From NCBI RefSeq assembly GCF_030445035.2, contig NC_080677.1:23385513-23449512 (forward strand): a DNA stretch of 64,000 bases, in the 5' to 3' direction. The stretch's first letter is position 1; every line of letters starts with the position of its first letter. The DNA is from Dasypus novemcinctus (taxonomy: Eukaryota; Chordata; Mammalia; Cingulata; Dasypodidae). This document shows positions 1 through 11,161 of the stretch, in pieces. Under the pieces are notes generated by a model, which was not told the origin of the DNA, searched no databases, and worked only from the letters and a program-made list of their open reading frames with translations. The position numbers were made by a program, and so were the translations under genes.

Positions 1-237
1 GAAGATTTCAGGCTTCAGCTTCAGACATAGAAGCAACAGCCTCACATAGGCTGTGTCACCAGCTCCCCCAACTAAGGTCAAATCCCTATAGTAAGTCCCT
101 TATTAAATATATGTATTTCCTAGTGTTCCACTTTTCTCATTGAACCATGACTTGGTGTAGATAAAGACTTCAAGGCTTCAGGTAGCTTTTCTTTATTTTT
201 AATTTTTTTTTGTTATTTTATTTTACAAGTAGCTTTT

Positions 238-678
238 TCCTTTTTTTTTTTTTTTAAGATATATTTTATTTATTTCTCTCTTCCCACCCCCATTGTCTGC
301 TCTCTATGTCCATTCGCGGTGAGTTCTTCTGTGTCTGCGGTGAGTTCTTCTGTGTCTGCTTGCATTCTTGTCATGCGGCACCGGGAAACTCCGTCTCTTT
401 TTTGTTGTATCATCTTGCTGTGTTGGCTCTCCGTGTGTGTGGCACTACTCCTGGGCAGGCTGTGCTTTTTTCACATGGGGTGCTCTCCTTGCGGAGTGCA
501 CTCCTTGCATGTGGGGCTCCCCTACACAGGGGACACCCCTGCATGGCACGGCACTCCTTGTGCGGAGGTACTGCACATGGGCCAGCTCACCACACGGTTC
601 AGGAGGCCCTGGGTTTGGACCCTGGACCTCCTATATAGTAGGTGGATGCTCTATCAGTTGAGCCACAACTGCTTCCCT
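238..678 (-). mobile_element. DAS-type tRNA-derived SINE, long form
   Basis: The poly(T) at the left and the tRNA-like head at the right show that it reads on the minus strand. The flanks match as a TSD (acaagtagctttt at 225-237, acaggtagctttt at 679-691). A 21-bp unit inside it is duplicated in tandem (316-336 and 337-357). It has no coding role. Open frames across it are by-products of the repeat. Confidence 0.9.
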
Positions 679-852
679 ACAGGTAGCTTTTAAGAGAATC
701 ATTTTCCAGATCTTCAGCCTCCTGTCTATTCTTTCCTAAAACTGATCAGCCAAGATGAGCCTACATTTGCCCTCACTGTTCCTGTTCAGTTCTCCAGGAA
801 AAAAATGCTGAGAGAGAGTTAGGAGTGTAAAAGAATTTTTGGGGAGGGGGAG

Positions 853-1315
853 TATATTAGTTGGCCAAAGGGGTACTGATGCAAAATACCAGAAATTGGT
901 TGTTTTTTATAAAGGGTATTTATTTGGGGTAGGAGCTTACAGTTACCAGGCCATAAAGCCTAAGTTACTTCCCTCACCAAAGTCTATTGCCATGTGTTGG
1001 AGCAAGATAGCTGCCGACGTCTGCCAGGGTTCAGGCTTCCTGGGTTCCTCCCTTCCTGGGCCTTGCCTCTCTCTGAGCTCAGCTGCTCTGTTATCTCCAC
1101 AAGGCCAGCTGCAGACTATTAGGCGAACAGCTTGCTTCTCTTCCTGGGGCCTTCTCTCTTTCCTCACAACCAAAGCTCCTCTGTGTGTTTACTTCCCGGG
1201 GCTCCAGCTCAAAACTCCAGCATCAAAAAAACGACATCAAAATGCCAACTAACTCCTCTGTGCTGTGCTGTGTGTGGGTGCGGGGACTCAATTACAAATA
1301 TACTAACATACTCGT
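853..1315 (-). mobile_element. MaLR-like (ERVL-MaLR) LTR fragment
   Basis: The opening (ttagttggccaaaggggtac, then a 'gatgcaaaataccagaaa' segment) parallels the better-preserved MaLR LTRs at 32500 and 47291, which read antisense here. The right end does not reach the expected terminal 'tgaca', so it is truncated or diverged and the borders are approximate. The 137-residue plus-strand frame across it is a chance ORF. Confidence 0.6.
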
Positions 1316-3859
1316 GGCTGCTGCCAAGTGAGTCCTTTCTTGAAGAAGGACTGAGCAGCACATTTCTACTTTTGTCACCTCATCCCAAATCTTACAAAGG
1401 GGCTTACCCTGGGCTATGAAAGCTTTCCGTATGAACCAAACAGGGCGTACATTGAAATACTGGTTTGGAGCCCTTATTAATTCATCAATATCCTGAAAGA
1501 GAGATTGTTCTAGATCTGAATTTTTGTTCCCTAAAGAACATTTTTTTCCCTAAAAAATCTTTTTAGATACTTTAAAAAGATATACTGTATATATTATTTA
1601 TATACTGTATGTCTTTCAGTGTTTTATATTTTTAAAAAAATAAGATTTTCCTCATTCCAAGAATGAACTTTTGCTAGGGGACAATATCATGCCTGTTAAG
1701 ACTGCACATTCTATATACGATTTATACTCACAATATGTATGTGTATGTATGTATATATATGTACATATTTGCATACATATATATCCATGAATTTTTAGTT
1801 TTTTCTTTATAAGTTTCTATTTTTCCTATTTTTTTGTTTTTTGATTTGTTTGCTATAGTAGTTCTTATTTTCTATATTTTCTATTCCTTAGAATGTAAGT
1901 TTGCATTCTATTTTCATTAAAAAGTTTATTTCAAAAAAAATTTTTTTAACTTTGAAAATCAGCTTCAAAACATTTACTGGATGAAATCATCTGTCTAGAG
2001 AACTGGCCCATTCTCCAGAGGCCAGACAGCTAAGATTATTTCAGAGCAGTGATTCTCAATTTGTGACTATGGAGTAGTCTCAGTAAGCGTAGAGCCTCAT
2101 CCTAATCAATTATATTTGTAGTAAATAAGTGGTAAATTGACTAAAGTATTAAAAAAAGAAAAAAAGAATGCTTGTACTAGATTAAAAGAGATTAAGGGAT
2201 ATACAAGCAGATGTGATATATGGCCCAGGATTGGATCCTGGATTGGACAAACCACCCATAAAGGACATGTTGGGGACACATGAGAAATTTTAATGTGAAC
2301 TGGATGTTTTTGTTAGGTGTGACAATATTAGTTTGATTGTATAGGAAAAGATTCTTATTTTTTTTATAAATGCATACGGAAATATAGAACAAGAAAGAAA
2401 TATTGGTTTGGTGAAGACACATTTATTATTCATCAAGTTACCTTATACCCATGGGCTCCCTTGCTTTGCCTGTCTTACACATATTTCAGTACAGGGCAAA
2501 GCCAGATGTTATAAGTGGAGCAACTGCCCATTGTGAGGAAGCCCTGGATTTGGAACAGCTGAACAGTTTAGATTAGTGATGCCAGTCTTTTAAAGGTAAT
2601 TGGAATGTCTTGCAAGACAAGCACATTTCTTAAGAAATATTGGATAAAACTTACAGTCAAGATTTTATATGATTTCTTCAGATATGAGCTATTTTATTTA
2701 ATAAATCCTATTTTATCAAGTAGCATCATGAAGTATTTATTCCAATTATAGTCTATCATCATCTTATGATGAAAAATTTTAGATGTCAAAACATCCAAGG
2801 CATTACATAGTTAAAAAAAAAATTCTTTTAGGGGTTATGTAAGCAAAATACTTGAAGACCCTTGGGCTAAGATAAAACACTTCAAGTAAAGGAGGCCCTC
2901 TCTTTGTGTATCCCTTTAGACTCTTTCCCAGGAACCAAGGGCTAATTATAACCCTGCTTAGGATTCCAGGCAAAATGGCAGCTTTTATCCGTGAGAACCA
3001 AGTTAAATTCAATAACGTTTTATTTTCTCTTTTCTCAGTGGTAGGTTTCCACTGCCACACAGCCACAAGCACATCAGTAGTACTCAGGAATCTTATATAA
3101 AAATGGAGCTGCAACTTTCCTCCCTGCAGTTTATGAATCCAACTCTTAATTCTGTAGCTCTCACAGACAGACCCCTTCTTGCTTTTTGGTGGGTGAATGA
3201 GAAACCATTCCAAATGGCAAAGAGATAACTTGTTTCTTTTTTTAAACATTTCCAATCAGTGTTAGATTTAAAGTCAAATGTGAGGGCTTGCATATTTTTT
3301 TTTTAGACAGAATGTATCATTGGTGTGTTCCTTTTTGAAGGATGTTTAAATGGTTTCAGATAGCACACTTTTAAACCGAAGCCCTCTCATCAGCCTGAAG
3401 CATCTGGCATGGTATATGTTCTTCATGATGTCTTGAGAGTCTGAGCTTCCCAAGACATGTTAAACCCCACCTTTTAAGGATCTTTTTACTACACAGGCCT
3501 TAATTTGCTGGCATCAGGTTCTGCATATCATTCTCATTACTGACTTGTATAAGCTTGGCCTAGGCTTGGAAAATTCCACAGGCAGATTGTCCTATCTGTT
3601 TTTAGGCCAGAAATGAAATTCTAACGAAGTCTGTCTGTTGCTTGCAGACAGTCTGCAACTCTCAGATGATGACTACAATCAGCTGTTGGGATTTAGGTGG
3701 GCTATGTTCCTCAAATCTCAAGCCCTCACATCCAGTTCTGAATTTCCAACTGTTTGCTGAGTATGTTCTTTCTGAAAACCCACCATGATGTCAACCTCAA
3801 AATGTCAAAAATGGAGCTGCTATTCTTGTTGTAGGTTCTGCATGGGTGGTTCTACCAGA
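1316..3859. other. AT-rich unique sequence, nothing recognised
   Basis: I see no gene, RNA or identifiable mobile element here. A TATG/TATA-rich simple-sequence patch lies at about 1731-1790. The ORF of 150 residues on the minus strand near 2803-3255 has no recognisable protein features. Confidence 0.5.
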
Positions 3860-4470
3860 TTAAGCTTCCTGAAGAGCTATTTTGATGCTGTCACACCCTC
3901 TTGCTCAAAAGCTTAACATCATTCCCCATGGTCTGTGAGATGAAGTACAAATTTCTTTCCTGATGTTCTAGCTCCTGACACTCCAGCTACACTCATCTAT
4001 TCAGTAGTGTCCAAGAAAGCTTTATACGTAATTCCATCACGTTTTTTGACGAATGTTCCTACCTTCTGGAATGTTCTGTCCACTATTTTCCATTCATTAA
4101 ATTCCTATGTATATTTAAATTGCTTTTCACATTTAACCCAGATATCTGTCTGGCTTTCAGCTCATTTCCTTGCGGTCTCTGCTCAAGTGTGACCACGTCA
4201 GTATGGCTTTTCCTTAACAAGCAAACTGATATTACAAGAAACCATACCCCTCCGCCAAACACTCAAACCCATCTTATCCCCATTCTTTCCTTTATTTTTC
4301 TCCATAGCACTTATCCAAATATATTACTCATTTTTTTTATGTATTGCCAGACTGCCTCCACTAGGATGTATAGGGATTTTTGTCAGCTTTGTTCGTTGCT
4401 ATGTCCTGAACAACTAGAAAAGGGCCTGGCACATAGCTGGCAATAAATAAATATTTGTGGATTACTTAAA
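3860..4470 (+). mobile_element. LINE-2 (L2) 3' end
   Basis: It reads like the L2 C-terminal region and 3' tail. The 'ttgctcaaaagcttaac' and 'ctcctgacactccagc' parts come first, and the typical end is 'gggcctggcacatagctgg' followed by aataaataaatatttgtgg. It is an ancient, decayed copy. Confidence 0.85.
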
Positions 4471-4499
4471 TAAGTGAATGGACTCTGAAAATATTTAAG

Positions 4500-4625
4500 G
4501 CCACTTCGAATATATAAGGCACTCTGCTGGGCTCTGGAGATGGGGATGTGAACCAAACACGCTCCTTAGCTTTTAGAAACTCACACTCTAGTTGGGGGGA
4601 AACTGTGAAATGCAAAAATGGAAGT
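4500..4625 (-). mobile_element. L2 3' end fragment
   Basis: This is the antisense of the L2 tail: 'aaggcactctgctgggctct' followed by 'aaactcacactctagttggg'. It abuts the plus-strand L2 copy just to the left. Confidence 0.7.
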
Positions 4626-4674
4626 GCTTACCAGGTATTAGTGGAGCATGGTGGAGGGAACAGGAAAGGCTGAA

Positions 4675-4925
4675 TGTTATTGACCTCCTACTTTGTGCCA
4701 GGTGCATTCACACACCTGGTCTCCTGGTAAGCCTTAAAATGACACAATCTCTTTGATTTCGTTATTTTCGATTTCACAGATAAGAAAACTGAAGCTCAGG
4801 AAATTGAAGTAATTTCTCCCAAAGTTGTATGCTTGTAGGTGGTTAAAACTGGAAGGGATTTTAACCCAGGGCTTCAAATGCAAAAACCAGTATAGTTTCC
4901 ACTATATTAGGTTGCTTCTCAAGTT
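4675..4925 (-). mobile_element. MIR SINE
   Basis: It is antisense MIR: 'cctactttgtgccaggtgca', then 'cacagataagaaaactgaag', then 'ttaacccagggcttcaaatg'. The order matches a nearly complete MIR core. Confidence 0.85.
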
Positions 4926-5109
4926 ATTAGAGAGCAAATATATGTGGCTTAACCTGAGCAAGGCATCATGGAGTAGGCAGTATTTAAGTGGTTAATGAGA
5001 AGTTCCTCAAAGAAGAGAAAGGATGACAGGATAGTCTCCCTCTGTGTAAACTTCTCAGCCCAATGCAATGCACAGGGCTTTTCCCCATTTGACCGTTATT
5101 TCCTTCCTT

Positions 5110-5235
5110 AATATATTCATTCATTCAATAAATATTTATTAAATGGTTGCTATGAGCCAGACAGTGTTCTATACTCTGGTGCTATAGTAGCAAATGAAAA
5201 CAAAGCCCCTGTTTCTATGGAATTTTCATTCTCTA
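5110..5235 (-). mobile_element. L2 3' end fragment
   Basis: It begins 'attcattcaataaatattta', followed by 'gagccagacagtgttctata', the reverse complement of the L2 3' terminus. Confidence 0.8.
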
Positions 5236-5284
5236 AATATTGCCTTATTTGTGTAATATTGGGGAAAACCCAATATGGCTTCAT

Positions 5285-5440
5285 CATATTCAACCTGAGT
5301 GGTTTTGGAGACATCACTTAACCTCTCTGAATCTCAATTCTCTATATTTGTTAAAAAGGAATAATAACCCAACTCAGCAGGATGTGATGTTGGGAAGCTT
5401 AAATAAGATGAAAATACTTGGAACTGTAAAGCACTAGATA
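5285..5440 (+). mobile_element. MIR SINE fragment
   Basis: 'cacttaacctctctgaatct' followed by a decayed 'aaaaaggaataataaccc' and 'gtaaagcacta' match the 3' half of MIR. Confidence 0.75.
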
Positions 5441-5518
5441 CTATGTTTTACTAAACCTAAGATGCTATTGCATTTTAAGAAACACCATTATTTATGTCCT
5501 ATTAAGAAAGAAAAAAGG

Positions 5519-5738
5519 GAGCAAGTGTGGCTCAAGCAGTTGGGAGCCCACCTTCCACATGGGAGGTCCTGGGTTTGGTTCCTGATGCCTCCTAAAGTAG
5601 AAGAGCAGATGCAGCAAACAGACACAATGAGCAAAACACAACGAGCAGACACAGGAAGCAAATAAGTGGAAACAATGAGCAGGCAGGCGAGGGAGCCATC
5701 TTGGAGGGGAATAAATAAACAAACAAATAATTAAAAGT
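5519..5738 (+). mobile_element. DAS-type SINE, monomer
   Basis: The tRNA-like head (gtgtggctcaagcag, then tcctgggtttggttcc) is followed by a body of 'gagcagac'-type repeats and an 'aataaataaacaaacaaata' tail. It is an older subfamily than the long DAS copies. Confidence 0.85.
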
Positions 5739-5927
5739 TGTTGTGAATTATATCTTAAAAAAGATGTTCTGTTTTAAAACATGAAATTCTGATCTTGTCA
5801 CATTGGGTTTTAAACCTTCCCATGGTGTGGGAACCCAGGGCCTCGACTTCTCTCCTTAAATGAAACACAGCCCAAAGCACGTAGCCTCCTGCATGACCCA
5901 GACACTAGTTTAAAAAGTAACAGGCAG

Positions 5928-6030
5928 GGATCTGGTGTAGCTCAGTGGTTGAGCACTGGCTTCCTGCATATGAGGTCCTGGGTTCAATCCCTGGTTCCAG
6001 TCTCTTAAAAAAACAAAAAACAAAGGGAAA
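5928..6030 (+). mobile_element. Short tRNA-Ala-like SINE
   Basis: The body of about 75 bases is close to a whole tRNA-Ala: 'gtgtagctcagtggttgagc' (A-box region) and 'ggttcaatccctgg' (B-box region), then an A-rich tail. I do not call it a functional tRNA gene because the acceptor stem does not pair properly, an A-tail follows and no CCA-competent end is evident. Confidence 0.8.
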
Positions 6031-7129
6031 CAAGCGTCCCCAGAGGAATAAATGTAGAGATGGTACCATAAACTCGGATCTTCTAAAGGCTGTATACCCC
6101 CTTCCCAGTGTAACATCACCAGACATCCCGTATGTGCATTTCATGAAACTCCAGTAGAAACGCTGTTCTCATACCCTATGGAATGTCTGTGTTCTGAGAC
6201 CCCTTTCATTCTTATATTGCTCCTTCATTTCTCGCCTCTTTACAGAGCACTGCTTTCATTCTTCAGCCTGCTGCTGCCAAAGATCCTCTCGTGTCTGTAA
6301 GTCCCAATAAAACTCACGTCTGATTCAACCCCAACCAAAAAAGTCGTACTTTTTTTAAAAAAGAAAGAAAAAAAAAAAATACTGACAATTAAAGTTTGAC
6401 ATGCCATCAGTTTCAAGACCCCTCGCAATTTCAGACGTATCAAAATGAGGGGAAAAAAGGGATCTTAGAATTGTTGAAATATGATGTAAGAAAGTATTTA
6501 TCATCACTGCCTTTGGTACTTAGCATATAGTATATGTTCAGAGAGAAATGGATTTAGAGAGTTACATTGGAGTAGATGAATGAGGCAAGTGATAGACTAT
6601 TTCTTTACAATTTTCAAGTGTCTTTCTAACTTCTGGCACAACTTTTTTTCTTGCTAAAATATCTGCAGCTGTTTTCTATGTTGTATTATTTTGGAGCTCC
6701 ACTCGCCTATTTTCCCTTGAAGTTCCTTGATCAGGGCCACCATGCTAGTACCAGACCACTTGCTTCTAGACTATTATGTGAGAAAGAAATGAACTTACTT
6801 GTTTAAGAAGTTGAGTGAGTGTTCCAAGCCCATACCTAATATAAGTACATTATACATTGTCCTCTTCATGAAAACCCAGCAGTACCAGGAAGAGAATGGT
6901 GCTTTATTAGAGCAACTGGTTTGTTTTTATCAGATGGGCATTGCTAATCATGCAACTCTCTCCTTTTAAAACACATACACACATACATACTAATATACAC
7001 GTTTGGTTCTTAAGAAACTCAGAGACAGATCATGATGTTCAAATTTCACTTTGGCTTCATCTTTTTTTGTCTGATCTTTGTTTTTCCTTCTTCCTGAATC
7101 TGAACCTATTTTTTCCAACATTTCATTAT
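6031..7129. other. Mostly unrecognised; possible LTR end near 6170-6335
   Basis: The only suggestive part is around 6290-6330, where 'ctgtaagtcccaataaaact' resembles the poly(A)-signal end of a class I LTR on the plus strand. No partner end or TSD was found, so this is weak. The rest shows nothing. Confidence 0.3.
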
Positions 7130-8111
7130 AAAAACTTTCAAACCCCCAGATGAGATGAAAGAATTTTACAATTAACACCCATATACCTAACTCCCATATT
7201 CTACAATGAACCTTTTACTGCACTTGCTTTATCACATATCTATCTGTGTATCCATCCCTCTATGCAATCATTAATCCATCTTAGTTTTTGGTGTATTTCA
7301 AAGTAAGTTGCAAACATTTATATACTTCAGCCCTAAATATTTTAGTATGCACCTGGAGTTTAATATTTGGTTACAGTTCTTTCTTTTCATTTTGGTTTTA
7401 CAGATGAAAATCAAATACAATGAATATACACATCTTTGTTTATTAGAACAGTTGTAGGTATACAGAAAAATGATATAGAAAATACAGAGTTCCTATGTTT
7501 CCCCCACTCACACACAGTTTTCTTTATAAACCTTTTGCATTAGTGTGGTATTTTTGTTATTATTGCTGAAATAATATTATCATAATTATGTGAACTTTAG
7601 CCTACTGTTTACACTAGGGTTCATTCTTTGTGTCGTCCATTTCTGGGTTTTTTTGGTGTGTAATAACTTATACAGAACTTAAAATATCCCTTTTTATCCC
7701 TTTTCAAATATACAATTCACACTGTTATTTGTTAATTACATTTGCAAAACTGTGCCTCTATCACTATCATCCATTACCAAAACTTTTCCATCACCCAAAC
7801 AGAAACTCGGTACCAATTAAACATTAATTCCCATTTCCCACCCCTACTTGACCCCTGGTAGACTGTATTCTAGTTTCTGACTTTATGAATTGAGATTCAT
7901 ACATCTTAAATGTACCATTTGATACACAAACCCTTATCAGGATTCAGACAATTACCATCCTTCCAGAAAATCCCCTCATCCTCTCCCTTATCCCCACACT
8001 CCCAGAGGAAACTCCTGTTGTGATTTTCTTCCACCATAGATTACCTTTGCTTGTTCTAGAACTTGGTATACATTGAGTCATACAGTATGCATACTTTCAA
8101 ATAAGTCTTCT
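7130..8111 (-). mobile_element. L1M-type 3' UTR segments
   Basis: It contains antisense L1 tail text: 'cacccatatacctaactccc', 'cactgttatttgttaattac' and 'atccattaccaaaactt', then 'tttcactcagcatgat' at the right edge. More than one old L1 copy may be present. It continues between the SINEs to the right. Confidence 0.75.
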
Positions 8112-8126
8112 TTCACTCAGCATGAT

Positions 8127-8490
8127 TTATTTTTTTCAAGATTTATTTTATTTATCACCCTCCCCCCCTCCCTTGTTTGAGCTTGCTTGTCTACTCTGTG
8201 TTCATTTGCTGTGTGCTTGTCTTCTCTTTAGGAGGTACCGGGAACTGAACCTGGGACCTCCCATGTGGGAGAGAGGTGCTCAATTGCTTGAGCTACCTCA
8301 GCTCCCTGATTTGTTCAGTCTCTCACTGTCTTCTTTGTGTCTCCTTGTTGCATCATCTTGTTGCATCAGTTCATCATGCCTGCCAGTCAGCTTGCTGTCT
8401 TGCCTATCTTATTGAGAAGGCACCAGAAACTGAATCTGGGACCTACCATGTGTTGGCGGGAGCTCAATCACTTTAGCCACATCCACTTCC
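8127..8490 (-). mobile_element. DAS-type dimeric SINE
   Basis: Two tRNA-like B boxes ('gaactgaacctgggacct' and 'gaaactgaatctgggacct') are arranged head to tail on the minus strand, with the A-tail at the left. The flanks share 'ctcagcatgat' (about 8116-8126 and 8491-8501). Confidence 0.9.
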
Positions 8491-8507
8491 CTCAGCATGA
8501 TGGTTTT

Positions 8508-8913
8508 TAAAAAAAATTTTTCTCTCCTTCCCCCCGCCCTGCCCCAGTTGTCTGTTCTCTGTGTCCATTTGTTGCGTGTTCTTCTTTGTCCACTTCTGTT
8601 GTTGTCAGCAGCACGGGAATCTGTGATTCTTTTTTTGTTGCATCATCTTGCTGCATCAGCTCTCCGTGTGTGCGGTGCCATTCCTGGTCAGGCTGCACTT
8701 TCTTTCTCACTGGGCGGCTCTCCTTATGGGGCACATTCCTTGTGTGTGGGGTTCCCCTATGCGGGGACACCCCTGCGTGTGGCATGGCACTCCTTGCGCA
8801 CATCAACACTGTGTGTGGGCCAGCTCCACACAGGTCAAGGAGGCCCTGGGTTTGAACCGCAGACCTCCCATGTGGTAGATGGATGCCCTATCCACTGGGC
8901 CAAGTCCGCTTCC
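8508..8913 (-). mobile_element. DAS-type SINE, long form
   Basis: This minus-strand copy is nearly full length, from the tail to the head at 'ccactgggccaagtccgc'. Its right flank (cagcatgatgttttaa) repeats the target already duplicated by the neighbour SINE, so two insertions hit one site. Overlapping 89-150 residue frames are artefacts of this repeat. Confidence 0.92.
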
Positions 8914-9107
8914 CAGCATGATGTTTTAAAGATTCATTTAGACTCATAAATATATCAGAAATTTGTGTCTTTGTTTTACTGAGTAGTATTCCATTGTATG
9001 ACTATACCTCAGTTTATTTAGCAATTCTTCTGTTAAAGGATATTGGGGCTATTTCCAAGTTTGGGCTATTATGAATAGAGCAGCAATTATTATTTTCATG
9101 CAAGTTT
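8914..9107 (-). mobile_element. L1M 3' UTR continuation
   Basis: 'gagtagtattccattgtatg' and 'cagtttatttagcaattctt' are typical antisense L1 3' sequence, in line with the L1 text left and right of the SINEs. Confidence 0.85.
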
Positions 9108-9466
9108 TTTTTTTTTAAGATTTTATTACTTATTTCTTTCTACCCCTCTGCCCCATGTTGTTTGGGTTTGCTGTGTCTGTTCGTTGTGTGCTTGTCTTCT
9201 TTTTGGAGGTACTGGAACTGAACCTGGGACCTCCCATGTGGGAGGGAGGCACCTAACTGCTTGAGCCACCTCCTGCTCTGTTCTGTTGTGTCTCTCATTG
9301 TGTTTTCCTCCTTGTGTCTCTTTGTTGCTTCATCTTGTTATATCAGCTCGCCATGCCAGCCCATCACGTCAGCTTGCTGTCTTGCTTGTCTTTTTTAGGA
9401 GGCACTGGGAACCAAACCCAGGAGCTCCTGTGTGGAGTTCAATCACTTGAGCCACATCTGCATCCC
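9108..9466 (-). mobile_element. DAS-type dimeric SINE
   Basis: Two minus-strand tRNA-like units ('ggaactgaacctgggacct' and 'gggaaccaaacccaggagc') have a poly(T) at the left. The flanks share a short 'caagt' (left next to the poly(T), right 'acaagtctttttg'). Confidence 0.85.
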
Positions 9467-9846
9467 TGTACAAGTCTTTTTGTGGAAATGTTTTCATAGA
9501 TCTTGGCTAAATACTTAGGAGTAGAATGGCTGGACCACAGGGTAGGTGTATGTTTAGTTTTATAAGAAACAGATCTGTTCCAAAGTAGCTGGGGACCAAC
9601 GTAGTGGAAGAAGAGAGGATTCAGCGATCGTGTATTGAAGGCTAGGACTCAGGAATCTCTGAGAAGGAAGACTTATTATAACCAGCCGGACCCGGCAGAC
9701 TCCTGTCCAAAAAGCTGAACCCTGAGTAGAGGTTTTAGGTTATTTTTATACCAGAGACACATGTTATGGGGCCAGGAGAGGTTTAGGGGTCAAAAAGCCT
9801 TTCTTTGTTAGATTTTTAGGGTTTAGCCATTTGTTTGAATACCAGC

Positions 9847-9948
9847 TAAGCTTGAATTAGCATATCGCCCACATTCTGGGTAAGCTTGAATTAACATATC
9901 GCCCACCCTCCAGGTAAGCTTGAATTAACATATTGCCCACATTTTGTC
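9847..9948. repeat. Three tandem 34-bp units inside the LTR
   Basis: Units start at 9847, 9881 and 9915. Each begins 'taagcttgaatta' followed by 'catatcgcccac' or a close variant. The facing LTR copy has a similar but shorter array. Confidence 0.9.
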
Positions 9949-9959
9949 TGGATGTAACT

Positions 9960-10376
9960 TTTTTTTTTTAAGATTTATTTTTTTAATTTATTTCTCTCCC
10001 CTCCCCACCCCCAGTTGTCTGTTCTCTGTGTCCATTTGCTGCGTGTTCTTCTTTGTCCGCTTCTGTTATTGTCAGCGGCACCGGGAATCTGTTTGTTTTT
10101 GTTACATCATCTTGCTGTGTCAGCTCTCCGTGTGTGTGGCACCATTCCTGGGCAGGCTGCACTTTCTTTTGTGCTGGGCGGCTCTCCTTATGGGATGCAC
10201 TCCTTGCGCGTGGGGCTCCCCTACGTGGGGGACACCCCTGCGTGGCAGGGCACTCCTTGTGTGCATCAGCACTGCGCATGGGCCAGCTCCACACGGGTCA
10301 AGGAGGCCCGGGGCTTGAACCACGGACCTCCCATGTGGTAGACGGACGCCCTAACCACTGGGCCAAGTCTACTTCC
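9960..10376 (-). mobile_element. DAS-type SINE, long form, young
   Basis: A perfect 12-bp TSD (ctggatgtaact at 9948-9959 and 10377-10388) brackets it. It is a full-length minus-strand copy with little decay, inserted into the older LTR. Confidence 0.96.
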
Positions 10377-10513
10377 CTGGATGTAACTATGAATACACAT
10401 TCAATCTACATTCTTTCTGAATACTTAAAGCCTCTAGGGCCTATATTACTTAATTGGCTTTCCAAACTAGGCACACTTGGATATAGAATTAGATAAGTTT
10501 GAATTCATGCACA

Positions 10514-11161
10514 AGCTATATCACCAATAATGTATAGAGTTCAGGCTGTTCCATATCCTCATAACATTTGCATTTGGTGGTGGTCTTTTTTTTTTTTTTT
10601 AAGCCATGCTTGTGGGAAGAAGTATCTCACTGTGGTTCAATTTGCACTTCCCTAATGATTAATGATATTGAGCATCTTTTAAAGTGCCTATGAGCCATTT
10701 ATTTATCTTCCTTTATGAAGCATCTGTTAAGTCAATCCAAAGTGGTTTTTTCAAATTGCAGTATAGGAATTTTTTTTTAACATATTCTAGATCTTAATCT
10801 TTTGTGAGATATTTGCTTTGTAAATATTTTATACCAGCCTGTGGATTGACTTGGTATTTTATGAACACTGTCTTTTTATGAGCAAAAGTTTTAAACTTTG
10901 ATGTAGCCTAATTTATCAATTTTAAAGACAGCTATTGCTTTTGTATCCTCTCTAAGAAACCTTTGGCCTATTACAAGTTGTGAAGATATTCTCCTATATT
11001 TTCTTCCAGAGCCTTTATACAGCTTTTACCTTTAGGTCTGTGATCACTTTTGAATTAATTTTTTTTGTGTACAGTGTGAGGAAGGGGTCAAGGTTTGCTT
11101 TCCCTTGGGTATCTAGTTCTTCCAGCATCTAATCTATTTTTTATATCATACTAATATGGCC
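10514..11161 (-). mobile_element. L1M 3' UTR / ORF2-end segment
   Basis: The antisense L1 phrases 'ccatatcctcataacatttg' and 'aatgatattgagcatctttt' and 'tgtgaggaaggggtcaagg' continue the L1 that is broken by the LTR to the left and cut by the LTR to the right. Confidence 0.85.

Larger units (their letters stand above)
9590..10513 (-). mobile_element. LTR, minus-strand copy, interrupted by a SINE
   Basis: It sits inside L1 text and reads on the minus strand from TGTGCATGAATTC (10513 leftwards) to ...GGTCCCCA. Short 'agct' words at both borders suggest a 4-5 bp TSD. It matches, in opposite orientation, the LTR at 11162. It carries three 34-bp tandem units at 9847-9948 and a SINE at 9960-10376. 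Net length is about 510 bp. I infer class I from the short TSD, but the family is not identified. Confidence 0.75.

Noticed and set aside
5928-6002. Possible tRNA-Ala gene
   Set aside because: A and B boxes are good but stems do not pair cleanly and an A-rich tail follows. Several like copies exist with TSDs or as dimers, so it is a SINE.
8497-8949. ORFs of 90-150 residues over the long SINEs (also at 9944, 10015, 43086, 45012, 53203, 57481, 61231)
   Set aside because: The same 'protein' appears wherever a long DAS SINE lies, in several phases and on both strands. It is translation of a tRNA-derived repeat.
9847-9948. CRISPR-like array
   Set aside because: The three 34-bp units are contiguous with no spacers and sit in an LTR of a mammalian genome.
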